Shown: positions 30,816 to 41,706 of the stretch, piece by piece
Position numbering within the stretch: the first letter of the stretch is position 1
Layout: every line of letters begins with the position of its first letter
The notes under the pieces: generated by a model
Database searches by the model: none
What the model saw: only the letters and a program-made list of their open reading frames with translations
What the model was told of the DNA's origin: nothing
Made by a program: the position numbers and the translations under genes
DNA from: Ilyonectria destructans
Taxonomy: Eukaryota > Ascomycota > Sordariomycetes > Hypocreales > Nectriaceae
NCBI GenBank assembly: GCA_020740775.1
Contig: JAHEWK010000002.1
Location: forward strand, 1,550,001 to 1,614,000
Reading direction: 5' to 3'
Length of the DNA: 64,000 bases

Positions 30816-32458
30816 GCTGGTTACGGCGGAGAAGGAGATGGGATCTGAGACGAGGACGAGATGCAAACGGGAGGCGGTTTGGACGGAAATGTGTCAGGAC
30901 ATGTTTGAGGTTTGACGTCTGGGGTTGCGTCTCAGATGCGACGAGATGCGGAGGTTTAAGTGTCTCGGAGCGGAATTGCGGGACGCGGGACGTCGGGGGC
31001 TAGGCTGGACGGAGGCCGAAAATGGTGGCGTGTTCGGAGGTTGAACTTAGGGTAAGCTGCTCCATCTTATATGGCCTCATCCATTATAGCCGCTCACCGA
31101 CACAGCATCTATAAATGGATCCCACGCCCGCCATCTGGTGATTTTCTTCTTTTCCTCAGCAGGTTCCTCTCGCTTTCCCCCGGGGAACCAGCACCGCAGT
31201 CGAGTTCGCCCTCGGTCAACCCCCAACTACCAACTCCTGCGCGCTGCCTGCAACCAAAACCCTCTCCATGGCCGGATCTCCGACTTCTCGCCGCCATGGC
31301 CCGGAGGATGTGCTCCGCTGGAAGGGCGAGTCTTCGAGACTCCCCTGAAGCGTAGAAGCATTTACACTTCTTCTCCTTCGATTCCACCCTTTTTTCGGAA
31401 TTGAAGAGTTGAGACTTTCCTGCTTGCAAGGCGGGGCGCCAGCCTTGAAGCAGTCGAGAGCCATTTTTCGAGGATTCCGTTTACACTGTCCCCTCCCACG
31501 TCGGAGAAGGGCGATTGTTTACGGGGACCTTGGATATTTGTTACCGCTGGATGATTATCGCTGAGCCTGAAGCGTTGATGACCGTCGGCGTAGTTGCGCT
31601 ACGACGGTTCTGCACCGCCGACGATGTGAATCCGCTGGAAGAGCTCGCGAGCCTAGCGAAGGAGACACCATCGCCGCGAGGATTGTTTTCCACTCAAAGC
31701 CACCTTCCAACTCCCCACGAACCATGCCGTCCACCGCTACCCCGACGGCAGCAACGCCAAATCCATCGTGGGAAAGAGAGTGCCGCTTAAGTGTCGAGAT
31801 GCCCCGTGGCACCGTGGTGTCCCATTACGCCTGCCCATCTTAACGCCGAGTGTTGGGCAAAAAAGACGCCCGAGGAAGCCCGGAGGAGAGCCTCTGTTCG
31901 CTGGTCGACGCTAGACGACGACTCGGACGGAGGATGGATCCCGGGGGGAGGGTACCCCTGCTGGAGTCTGAACCTTTACGTGGTGTGGGGGATTAACGGC
32001 GGTTTTAACGCCTACCGATACAGACTCGGATTATTAATGTGGATGTGGGACGGAGAGATAATGGTATAATGAATGTTATTGTCTTTTGTGCACGGGGAAG
32101 GGCCCGAAACATGGCCTGGAACAGTCAGGGCGGAAATGAGATAATGTATAAGTTAATACCAAGTTAATCATAGCGTCTTTGCAATCCAGAGCCTTCAAAG
32201 GCAAATAAAAACCAAACAAAACAAAACCATTTCATTAAGAGTTGCATCCCAGGGTATCATACTCAACAGTTTCAAACCAAGAAATCCTTTCCAGAAAACG
32301 CCATACCGTGCATCTTGCTCCATAGCCCATTCCATAGCCCATTCCCTGAATATCCTTCATTATGATTTCTCATCATGGACTTGGAACTCTAGTGAGTTCA
32401 AACAAATATGTCTAGTCGAGATGTATTGTAACAAGTGTTGCTCAAAGCCATGGCCGGT
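30816..32458. other. Intergenic region upstream of the phosphopantetheinyl transferase
   Basis: 1.6 kb. Several overlapping frames of 80-106 codons occur near 31070-31460 and 31515-32069, on both strands, but none shows a domain or a convincing splice pattern. An AT-rich tail (about 32130-32450) probably holds the 3' end of the acidic-protein gene. A 14-bp unit (ccatagcccattcc) is repeated at about 32319-32345. Confidence 0.5.
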
Positions 32459-33064
32459 TTAAAGCTCGTCATCAGAAGGGTCGCTTTCCGACATGACCAG
32501 GCGGAGATACTCCTTGCCTCCATGGCACCCGCTCGAGTATGGGGCCGCCCAGTGAGGAGTATCGTACCGTATTAGGGGCCGGTCGGACACGCTCTCCTCA
32601 TCAGATAGCGGTTGTGCGGACCCTCGTGCGGCTGTGGCCTGGTCGTCTTCGTCATCCGCGTCATCCGCGAGAGGGCCAGCCGTGCCAATAGCCTCGATGA
32701 CGATGTTCTCGTTAGTGTAGTCGATGTCGCCGAGACTGTGGCGCAAGTCCTCGACGTCGTCCTCGGAGATGCTTTCGAGGTCATTGATGTCGACTTCTAC
32801 ATCCGAGAGGTGCTCGTCGGAACGACCGTCATTGGGACTGTCCTCATCGATGGAAAGACTGATAGAGGAGGAAGGAGACGTGAGATCGGGGACGTCTTCC
32901 ATGCACGCGACTTCATCATCGTCACGACTGGTACGCCGACGCTTGGTAGGAGGTGCAGATTGATCGTTGCTAGCATCGTTGTCGGCATACTCTTTGTCGT
33001 CGTACGATCGCTTCCGGTTGTTTCCCCGGGACATGGAGTTATTTGGAAACTCCCGGCCAGTCAT
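32459..33064 (-). CDS. Small acidic protein with nuclear-type basic patches, function unknown
   Basis: A single exon of 201 aa if started at the Met of MTGREFPN (33064). The frame extends 58 codons further upstream, but that part is Ser/Thr/His-rich and reads like leader sequence. The N terminus has basic clusters (NNRKRSYDDK, PPTKRRRTSRDDD) that resemble nuclear-localisation signals. The rest is strongly acidic and Ser-rich (LSIDEDSPNDG, LESISEDDVEDL, ADDADDEDDQ) with possible casein-kinase-2 sites. The C terminus has a short less-charged patch (YDTPHWAAPYSSG). No known domain seen; predicted to be disordered. Confidence 0.65.
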   Translation of the reverse strand: MTGREFPNNSMSRGNNRKRSYDDKEYADNDASNDQSAPPTKRRRTSRDDDEVACMEDVPDLTSPSSSISLSIDEDSPNDGRSDEHLSDVEVDINDLESISEDDVEDLRHSLGDIDYTNENIVIEAIGTAGPLADDADDEDDQATAARGSAQPLSDEESVSDRPLIRYDTPHWAAPYSSGCHGGKEYLRLVMSESDPSDDEL

Positions 33065-34171
33065 CTTGTTTGATGAATGCGTGTGGGGTTGAGAGAAAGA
33101 GAAGTGAAAAAAGAGTGATGGTGGGTATGTATATTGATGAATGAATGATGAGTGAGTGTAAGGTGATGAGTTGTCGTTAGTTGTCAAGTGCAGTACGGTG
33201 AGGCGGGTGGGTGGGCGCAGGGGCCTAGAGTGCAACAAGCCTGAGGAGAAAACTGTGTATAGGATGGGGTAATGTTGGCGACTAAATAACTGTGTGTAGA
33301 AGAGAGAGAAAAAACCTCAGGACAGAAAGCCAATAGCAGGTTATATTGAAGACCGACGGGACAGGTCCACAGCGTAGATGGGCGAGCCGCCAGGGTGCAA
33401 CCCTTGTGGACAGGCAACGTGACAGGCAAGTTGTCGAGCCAGGTGATGATGCGGATGAAAAGAAAGATGGAAGAAAACAAAACGGGAAAAATAACGGGGG
33501 AAGATAGGGAACTAAATAGAAAAAAACACACGGATGCTGATCCAGGACGGAATCTCTAAAGGTCATACGCATATTCCGGGCTACAAAGTTGGCCAGAGTT
33601 GGCTACCCGGAGCGGTATACGCACCGCTGTTACGGCCCGGCGAATGTTCAGCCTTGCATGAAGACCGCAACGCAAGCGAGGAGTTGCAGGCTAAGAGTAG
33701 ATTTTGAGGAGGAGAAGCATATCGTGGGCACAAGAGTGTGAGCGCGAGGTGGTTTCGCGGGTTCTGCTGATCCATGGGATGTAGCGTCTAAGAGACGTGG
33801 CGGGCGAGGGTTGCCTCAGGACAGGCAGAAGGGTTGCCTTATATAGTAAAGAACCGCGCGGAATTCCTGGAGAGTGATCCCGGCCATGGTTGGTTGGCAG
33901 CACGAAGATATAGCACCATGCACATTGGACGCAAACGCAGCATCGTGTCAGCCTAGTTCGAGCCCGACAATTCACGTTCACGCAACCACCCACACCACTC
34001 GTCACAATTCACACCCGCCCTATCTGGCGAAGCCAACCGTGATAACGCGGTTTTCAACACATTTCTTCCTGATCGATCCGGTGGTGCAATTTTAACGCCG
34101 TGTTAGTGCATATCTAGCTCGCTCCTAACAACCCAATTCCGAGTCGCTGCAACTCTCTATAAGCTGGGTGT
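33065..34171. other. Intergenic region
   Basis: 1.1 kb between the acidic-protein start and the signal peptide peptidase stop. No ORF with protein character and no RNA gene recognised. Short A-rich tracts occur at 33470-33530. Confidence 0.5.
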
Positions 34172-35948
34172 CTATGCCTCCTCGCCCTCAGCGGGTGCCT
34201 CGACCGAAAGCAAGAAGACCTTGTGTCCATCCTTGCCGTCGCTCTTCTTCGCATCTTCTTGAGCTTGGGCCTCACTTTCCTTCTTCTTGTTCTCCTCATC
34301 CTTATCCTTGTCCTTGTCCTTGGTGGTGTCCACCACACCATCCTTCAACTCACCAATCGTCTTGATCGCCTTGCCGTCGCCATCGAGGTCCACCACCACG
34401 TCAATCGTGTCGATGCTGCCGTCTTCGGTGTACGTCCACATCTGCCTGATCTCCCCACGCACCAACCCCGTCAGCCACAGCGACCCCAATACCCCCGGCA
34501 CCAGATACAGCAGGGCGGGCTGGCCGCGCTTGAAGACCAGTAGCATCACCAGTGTGACCAGCATGCCCAGAAAATAGCCAACCATGGACGCGTAAAAGTA
34601 CGTCTTTGGGAACCGGGATGCCTCCAGAGTTGGCGGTAGCTGCTTCGGCCCTGAGAGAAACATGGTGCCCCGGACCCAGAGGTTGTCACCCCAGGTACCC
34701 TTGGCGTTGACGTACCGGGCCTTGACCTCCTTGTGCTTCACCTCATTTCTCGAGACTATCGCCCCTGACGGGTCCTTCTCAACGAGTTGCAGGTCCGTGG
34801 TTTCGTATTTGATCTTGCGCACGTAGTGCATCCAGAGATCGAATCGCAGAGCTAGCGCAATAACCATGCCCGGGACGACAATATCACCCAGACCGAGAAT
34901 GCTCTTCCTCTGTGCAGCCTCAAAGGTGAGCTTGATGGGCACGTCCAACTTTGTGGCGACAGTCACCATGTACGGCCTGCGTCAGTCGTTAGCGAAAGTG
35001 CATAGGGAAGGATAACTAGGGGACGTACGTATAGAACACCATGACAATGTCATAGAAGAATAAACCAACCAGGACCAAGGTGCTGGTGAGATAATCTGTC
35101 GGCGAAAGAAGGAGGAATGAGCCATAGCACATGCCGTAGCCGAGTGTGTTGGATAGAAACGGCGATGTGGTGGTCGAGTAGACAATGGCCGTGGCCACTG
35201 CCATCAGCATAGCCACCACATGGGCAAACTTGATCTTGCCCTCTTCCTTGCCCATCCCGTGAACCTGAAGCTTTACAATCCAGTGCCGCGTCAGCAGACT
35301 ACGGATTTCCCAAAAGACCTTTCGTGTTCGCGCAGGCGCTGCTAATAAAGCCAGAGGCCCGGGAAGTGGGTTGTTGGTCTCTTTGACTCCCGAAGTCGGG
35401 TTGCCCACATCGTCGCAGGCCTTGACGGACCGGGTCTTTTGGTCAACAGCCCGCAGCGAACCGTCGCGTGCCCGCCAAAACCGCGGAAACACCAAGGTCG
35501 TCATCACCTCGATACCGTGGGCATAGAGCGACAACAGACTGGCAATGGACATGGCGGACATGTACCACCGGAGGATCTTGTTGAGGATGTTGGGATCCTG
35601 GAGCCACTGCATGAGGTAGTACAAGCTGACAAGGACAATGGCGGCCATGATGGGGAATATGATGGCATCCGAGGGCTCGAGGCCCTGTGAGACGCGCTCA
35701 TCCTCATCTTCCTTTTGCCCGGGCTTGCGATCCTTGGTGGGTGCCGCAGAAGGTGGCCGCCGGAGAGCCGCGTGGGCGCCGAGATAGATGATGGCAAGGG
35801 CGCTGAAGACGAGCTTGACCTCGAGGAGGAGGAAGTCTAGGTCCTGGAAATATTGCAGGTATGAAGGGCCGCCGAGGTCTTCAACCGTGGAGTTGAGCCC
35901 GTCGAGTGGTCCGTCGGCGGGCACCGAAAGGGATTGCGCTTCCGACAT
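34172..35948 (-). CDS. Signal peptide peptidase (intramembrane aspartyl protease)
   Basis: Cleaves signal-peptide remnants and other type II membrane segments within the ER membrane; in fungi the family also processes SREBP-type regulators. Two exons, 35948-35029 and 34976-34172 (donor GTACGT; the codon split restores FYTPYMVTVATK), give 574 aa. The catalytic Asp300 lies in FFYDIVMVFYT and Asp338 in ILGLGDIVVPG; the PAL motif is at 460-462 (QPALLYLVPG). About nine membrane segments are visible. Compared with the ~380-residue animal enzyme there is extra length: a ~60-residue loop (PARDGSLRAVDQ region), a loop between the GLGD and PAL spans (359-430), and a charged tail with repeated Lys-Asp pairs followed by Glu/Lys/Gln-rich sequence. 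Divergent from the cyclophilin gene. Confidence 0.93.
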
Positions 35949-36443
35949 GGCTTGGTTGTTCCACTGTTGATATTGCAGCTGGCGCAACGTGTTCTTAAAC
36001 CGTTGTCGGAACTATCTGCCGCCTGGAAGCTGCAGGCTTACTGCATTTCAAGTGGAAGAAGAGTGATGAATCCCACTTGAGCCCCGGCAAGATTGCAACC
36101 TGAAAGCGAGTGAGTTGTGCAACGACAAGGTGCACGTGTAAGGGCGTAGACTCGTGGATTCGACTTTCCAGGGTTCAAGATGACGTCTGCTTCGAGACTG
36201 CCAAATCAGGAACAGCACAAGGCCTGAGGCTGTCGATTTGTCGCTAGTGCTAGCTAGATCGGGGCGGGGACCCTGCAGGGGCCTTGATTTTCTGCAGCCA
36301 ATGGCGGCGTGCACAGCCAAAACGGGCTGCTGGGCGAAGGTAGCCTTGTCCCATGATTTTGAGCCCCTCCACCAGCTTCAGCTCTGCTGCTGCTTCGCTG
36401 ATATATCTGGACACGACCGCCTTTCCAGTGCCGACCCGCAACG
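35949..36443. promoter_or_regulatory. Divergent promoter region, signal peptide peptidase / cyclophilin
   Basis: 495 bp between two outward-facing start codons. No TATA box is obvious, and no specific factor site was recognised with confidence. Confidence 0.45.
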
Positions 36444-37002
36444 ATGACTACCAACATCGTGATGGAGACCTCAATGGTTCGTTCGCCCGCCGCTGACCTC
36501 CCCCATTGACTCCCCGCAACCCCGACCGCTAACACCTCCCGCGCAGGGCTACCTCACCGTCGAGCTGTACACGCAGCACGCGCCCAAGACGTGCACCAAC
36601 TTCACGACGCTCGTGCGCCGTGGCTACTACGACGGCACCGTCTTCCACCGCATCATCCCCAACTTCATGGTGCAGGGCGGCGACCCGACGGGCACCGGCC
36701 GCGGCGGCACGTCCATCTTCGGCGAGAAGTTCGAGGACGAGATCGACCCGAGTCTCAAGCACACGGGCGCCGGCATCCTCAGCATGGCCAACGCCGGGCC
36801 CAACACCAACGGCTCGCAGTTCTTCATCACCCTTGCCCCGACGCCCTGGCTCGACGGGAAGCACACCATCTTCGGCCGCGTCAAGAGCGGCATGGGCACC
36901 GTCCGCCGCCTCGGGCTCGTCAAGACTGGGCCCGAGGACCGCCCCGAGGAGGATATCAAAATCGCCAAGGCTAGGATTGTGGAGGACGAGGAGCAGGTCT
37001 AG
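36444..37002 (+). CDS. Peptidyl-prolyl cis-trans isomerase, PPIL1-type cyclophilin
   Basis: Single-domain cyclophilin of 162 aa. Two exons: 36444-36476 (eleven codons, [11 protein letters not shown]) and 36547-37002. The donor is GTTCGT, weaker than usual, and the acceptor is CGCAG. The active-site block [19 protein letters not shown] and [12 protein letters not shown] (Trp that contacts cyclosporin A) are intact, as is [19 protein letters not shown]. The short form starting directly with [10 protein letters not shown] and the FGEKFEDEI turn match PPIL1/Cyp1-like enzymes, which in eukaryotes belong to the spliceosome, rather than the secreted or mitochondrial cyclophilins, because there is no leader peptide. 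Spliceosomal role is inferred from family. Confidence 0.92.
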
Positions 37003-37572
37003 CAAGGGATTGGCAGAAGGCGTTGTGACGACCATCAATCTTGGGATTTTGACATGGCTGGCGTTGAGGAGTTGTATAGAGTTCTGAAAAAGGATGAGCC
37101 AAGAAGGCAACGAGATATCACGTCATTTGGCAACAGGCACATGGTTCTTCACCAGACGAGACCAAAACACTACAAATGGGAACTGGCACACACTCTCGGG
37201 CAATATATCCATTCTTACATACAGCGACGCCCAACGCCCCAGACCCGTTTTCCGTGGATGCTGTGATGATCTGGTCCCCAAAGACCCTAGCTAACCAAAC
37301 CGTCCGTCCAATGCAGTGTGTGTTTTGAGAGAATAATACAGATAAAAATGATTCTGAAGCAAAAAAGAAGACGTTCCACTCCCCATCTCGCACCATGATA
37401 TGCCGCCTGCGTCTATCCGTATCCAACCAGTCTCGAGTGGTCAGGTGATGCGCCAGGTTGGCATCGCCCAGCTAATCATCCAAAGAACGCTGCAGATGCT
37501 CTCCGCATGGTTCGATCAGGGATGCTTCTCCGGTTTAGGCAAGCCAAAGACGCCAGCGACACCGCCCGTCTT
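37003..37572. other. Intergenic region between converging genes
   Basis: 570 bp between the ends of the cyclophilin (+) and Sgf11-like (-) genes. It holds only short frames and AT-rich 3' end signals (around 37317-37370). Confidence 0.5.
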
Positions 37573-38888
37573 CTATTGGGGCGCGGGTGGCGACGAGAGC
37601 GTGCCAGAAGACTCCGACTCTCCGTCGGCTTCCCGGATGTGCTTAACCTTGGGTTTGGGAGAGCCCAGCGGGGGCTTATTACCGACCTTGAGCTTCTTGA
37701 TGGGGCTGACGCTCTTAGAGACCACCTTCTTAGGGGCCACGTCGACGCTTGAGCTGAGGTTATCGTAGTTGGCCTTTTGTTCCTGGCTCAGCGACGAAAG
37801 GCTCTTGACCTTGTCCTTCTTGAGAGTAGGCTTCGTCTTGATAATGACCTTCTTGGTCACAGCAGGCTTATGCTTTTTCTTCTTATGACTGTTTTCCGAT
37901 TCCTCGTCGTCGTCGCTGGCGTCGCGCTTTTTGGGGCTCGCGGCGCGTGATCCTGGTGTGGGCGTGGCCTTTTGCGAGGACGGGGGTGTCCCGTCGTGCT
38001 GGGACCCGCCGTTGCTCAACTTCTGGGCGGCAGCGCGGCTGGCATTACGGCCACTGTTACCAATGCATGAGCCCATGTGGTTATTCAACCGGGTGACGAG
38101 AATGCAGCGTTTGCACTTGCTGCAAGTCGCCGAGGGGAACGAGAGCACGTTGGGGGGCCGCTGTTCAGGGGTGGGCGAGTCGGTGTTCTTCTCCACGTCC
38201 TTCTTCTTCTTGCCGCGACCGGGACCTGGTCCGACCCAGCTCTGGCCGTAGATGTCGCATCCGGGCTTATCAATGTAGGGGTGTTTCTTGCAGTAGATGA
38301 TGCTCGGGTCGGGCTTTTTGGCGCCTTTGCCGTCGGTCGGGTGTAGTAATCGAGGGAGGTGGCATTTGGGGCAGAGGATCTCGGGGGTGGTCTTGAGCGG
38401 GTTGCCCTTGAGCAGCACCTTGCCATCCTCGTAAATCGCGGCGTCGGTTTCGATCCGCACCTCCGGTTTCGAGTCGGGCGTCGAGCTCTCGGAGGCATCA
38501 GAGGCCATCTTCTCGACTCGGATGGCAGCCGTGGTGGCCCTCGCCGTCTTCTCCTCGCGGTGCGTCTTCATCAACAGGTCGGAGATGATGTTGTAGAGCA
38601 CATCGTCCAAGACGGAATGTGCCTGTTGCAGCGGACGCCCCCAAAGGTCAGCCGTTATCCAAATCATCCCCAGACCACAGGGAAAACGTGATGCAATGCG
38701 CGGAGCATCTCGATGGACGAGCGTCCAAGCGTGGCCTTGGTCGCCATCACGAGCGCGCCATCGCCATCGCCATCGCCAGCCGCAAGGGAAGGCCAAAAAG
38801 CCAGGGATGATGTGCTTACCAACTTGTCCATGCTGCCCGCGTCGTCGTGGGCGCGGACAACGCCCGCCCTGCCCGTGGCCGCATTCAT
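37573..38888 (-). CDS. Sgf11-like SAGA deubiquitinase-module subunit
   Basis: Two exons, 38888-38820 and 38622-37573 (GTAAGC donor, CAACAG acceptor), give 372 aa if started at MNAATGRAG; a later Met at 38831 would give a 353-aa form. Just after the join comes a helix VLDDVLYNIISDLLMKTHRE, like the Sgf11 segment that packs against Sus1 and Ubp8. A C2HC zinc finger follows at Cys190-Cys193-His205-Cys209 (CSKCKRCILVTRLNNHMGSC) and then a basic GNSGRNASRA stretch, the part that in Sgf11/ATXN7L3 binds the nucleosome acidic patch. Between them is a second Cys/His-rich block (CPKCHLPRLLH ... YCKKHPYIDKPGC). The C-terminal 150 residues are Lys/Ser-rich and disordered. The subunit role is inferred from these motifs; yeast Sgf11 is far shorter. 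Confidence 0.68.
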
Positions 38889-40215
38889 CGTGTCGCCGGG
38901 GAATAGAAATCCGGCCCAAGGCTGACGGATTTCGCAGCGGAGGGTGTGTAACTGGAATCGTTGATGAAGCCGAGGGAGCAACGGCGGCAGCTACCGGGTG
39001 GAGGGGGGGTGTGGGTTCTGGAATACCGGCCTCCGGGGGGCGCAGAGCGACGGCGCAGAGAGCGTGCGAGAGAGAGGCAGACGAGCGCGAGTCGCAGGTT
39101 GCAAAAGCGTCATTAACACGCCATTATTGTCCAAGAAAATGTGGTTAAAATAGAAGGCAGCAAGGTGAAAGCAAAGTGAGAAAAGCAACGCCTATACCAC
39201 GCTCTGGGGGCGCTCGCGTGTTTGGTTGCTCCGCGAGGGAATCGTCAGTGACAAGGCGCCGGGACTCGTCGTCTGATTGGGGAGGATTAGGTAGGGAAAA
39301 AAAAAGCGAACAATGGCCGCGGCGGACGGGACGACGGGTTGAAAATGGAAGATGACGACTGCCTAGGGTGAGAGTGAGAATTAGGTGACTCGGGCAGCGG
39401 GCAGCGGGCAGTGGGCAGTGGAAAGAGCCAGCGCCAGCGCCCGGAGCTCAGTGCGCCCAGGGATTATCTCGGAAGGGAAAATCAACCTGGAACCAACCAA
39501 TGTCGGTGCCACTGCCACAGCCAACACCTGCGACTCCGGCTCTGTTTGCGCAGGACCTGCGTCTTGCCACTGTTAATGCCTCTCTCCCTGCCCCAAATGC
39601 AAAACCCAATGGGCAGCCAGGCGGCTCCGAGGCGCGAGTTCACAGGCCGGGCAAGCCATGTCGTTAGAAACAATGTCTCCATCCACTGAACGCCAGCGAA
39701 GGAGGTACCTGCCGGACAGCTCTCTCCAGGGACAAAGGCACAGGCTACCAGCGAGCCCCTTTAAGGTTCCCCTGACTGCACAGCGTCTGGAGCTGGCGGA
39801 CGACGCAACGCTAGCACGGCTCTGGACACTTTTTTTTCAGGGGACTTTTTAGCACCCAAGGGAAGCCTCAGCGCGTCGGCTTGGGGGACTAATTCTGGTT
39901 TGCTCGTTGCGGAATCTGAGACACGCTGCAATCTGAGAATGACGACTGCTGTCCCAATGATGGGCCGCCGTGCATGTGCCACACCTGGGACCTCAATACA
40001 AACATAAATGCTAACCTTCTTCACCTCGAGGCCATGGCGTACCAATAACATTACTCGTGTCCTTATTGTTCCTCTGACCTTCCTTTCTTCTCTCCCTCTC
40101 GTCTCTCGTCTCTCGTCTCTCGTCTCATCTTCTTCCTCGCTTCTCTTTCTCTCTTCTCCCTCTGTTAGTTTGCCCGGAACGCGCCAGACTTCTCAACACC
40201 CACCATCCGTCCATC
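38889..40215. promoter_or_regulatory. Divergent promoter region, Sgf11-like / Naa50-like
   Basis: 1.3 kb between outward-facing starts. The last 180 bp are a CT-rich leader including a heptamer array at 40096-40123. No other feature recognised. Confidence 0.45.
40096..40123. repeat. (CTCTCGT)4 heptamer repeat in the Naa50-like leader
   Basis: Four exact head-to-tail copies about 95-120 bp before the start codon of the acetyltransferase gene, in an otherwise CT-rich tract typical of fungal promoters. Confidence 0.85.
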
Positions 40216-41328
40216 ATGTCTCTTCCGTCGACCAAGCCCGCTCAGCTCTCCATCCGCTCGTTCTTCCAGCCCAAGAGTCCTCAATACGCTCCGCCACCTT
40301 CGAAGATCGCCAATCCCCCAGCACCAGCACCACCTCCAACAACAGCTGCTGTTCCTCCTCCGGCCGCCGCTCCCCCAACAGCGATACCTCCTCAAAAACA
40401 ACAAGACAATGCAGAGCTCCTTCCCGTGCGCATCCCGGCTGCCACCTTCACCGTCCCGCCGCTCCCCGCGTCGCTGCCCCGCGAGGCCTGCATCCGCCCC
40501 GTTACGCGCAACGACCTGAACGCCCTGCGCCGCATCAACGCCCTGCTGCTTCCCGTCAGCTACTCGGACACCTTCTACCAGCGCGCCGCCGACCCTGCCA
40601 CTTCGGGCCCCTTCTCCCGCGTCATCACCTGGGAGCATGATGGCTGCGAGCCCAAGGTTATTGGCGGCGTCGTCTGCCAGCTCGAGCCCGACTTCGAGGC
40701 CGCCAAGGCCGGCATGGACGAAATCCCCAAGAACCTCTACATCCAGTCGCTCTGCCTGCTCTCGCCCTACCGCTCCTTGGGGCTCGCCAACGCTGCGGTG
40801 GATAACATTGCTGCCACCGCTGTGGCCGACCTGGACCTGCATGTCGAAGCCTTGACCGCGCACGTGTGGACCGACAACGAGGAAGGTCTGAAATGGTACG
40901 AAGGACGAGGCTTCCAGCGTGAGGAGCAGCCTATCCGCGGCTACTACATGAAGCTCCGGCCCGACTCCGCCTGGCTCGTCCGCCGCCCCATCGCCGCCTC
41001 CGTCCGGAACTCCCTGCCCTCCAAGTCCGCGTCTCCCCAGGAGACCACTATCCTGCCCAGCACCGCCGCTGCAGTCCTCAACCTACCTCCCATGTCTGGC
41101 CCACCCAGGGCCGCAGGCGCGCCCCCACTGCCACACGGCCAGTCCTTCCAGAACCAGCGCGCTGACACCGAATGGAACGACCTTCCCCAGGACATGGCTA
41201 CCGGGCGACTTACGGCCCCGCCCCGCATGAACACCAGCGAGACCGGGTCTGCCGGGAGCTCGAGGAGCAGTTCCACGGTGCGCAAGAAGCGGGATCGCTC
41301 TTACCCGGCTGCGGCGTTTGGGAAATAA
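40216..41328 (+). CDS. Naa50-like N-terminal acetyltransferase with an N-terminal PIP box
   Basis: GNAT-fold acetyltransferase, 370 aa in one exon. Residues ~90-255 follow Naa50, the catalytic subunit of NatE: LRRINALLLPVSYSDTFY, LYIQSLCLLSPYRSLGLANA (the R-x-x-G-x-A CoA loop), LHVEALTAHVWTDNEEGLKW and YYMKLRPDSAW. Naa50 acetylates N-terminal Met ahead of hydrophobic residues and is linked to sister-chromatid cohesion in animals. The first 70 residues are a Pro/Ala-rich tail that begins with QLSIRSFF at residues 10-17, an exact Q-x-x-I-x-x-F-F PCNA-interacting (PIP) box. The C-terminal 110 residues are Ser/Pro-rich and end in a basic RKKRDRS patch. Animal Naa50 (~170 aa) has neither extension, so both are unusual. 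Start: first ATG after the CT-rich leader. Confidence 0.85.
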   Translation: MSLPSTKPAQLSIRSFFQPKSPQYAPPPSKIANPPAPAPPPTTAAVPPPAAAPPTAIPPQKQQDNAELLPVRIPAATFTVPPLPASLPREACIRPVTRNDLNALRRINALLLPVSYSDTFYQRAADPATSGPFSRVITWEHDGCEPKVIGGVVCQLEPDFEAAKAGMDEIPKNLYIQSLCLLSPYRSLGLANAAVDNIAATAVADLDLHVEALTAHVWTDNEEGLKWYEGRGFQREEQPIRGYYMKLRPDSAWLVRRPIAASVRNSLPSKSASPQETTILPSTAAAVLNLPPMSGPPRAAGAPPLPHGQSFQNQRADTEWNDLPQDMATGRLTAPPRMNTSETGSAGSSRSSSTVRKKRDRSYPAAAFGK

Positions 41329-41706
41329 GAACGAGTGTAAGTGTAGAAGAGGGGGCTCAACAAAGAACTTATATAAACTTAGAAAACACAATTATGAAGA
41401 CATGCCATAGTTACTACAGGAAAGGAAAATCATAGACAGGCTTATGGAGGGATAATGCACGTATCGAGCAGACGAAAATATATCACACCTTTCGATGAAC
41501 CCAAGAAATTCCACAAAACTGATATTCCATCATCTCACTAGTGGCAGTGGGTGACATGTTTGCGATAATTCTTCATAACCTCCATGATCACATATACAAA
41601 TTTTCTCATCGGATGCAAATGTACAGAGAGACGAAGACGCCGAGACCCCCAACGAGAACAGACAAAATGCAGACCCAAAACCCATCATAAAGACAATGCA
41701 AGTGTA
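41329..41706. other. Intergenic region between converging genes
   Basis: 378 bp, AT-rich, holding the 3' ends of the acetyltransferase (+) and hexokinase (-) genes. No ORF seen. Confidence 0.55.

Noticed and set aside
31515..32069. Possible small gene around HAVHRYPDGSNAKS-like codons
   Set aside because: A short stretch reads like protein in one frame, but no start, splice sites or family could be matched.
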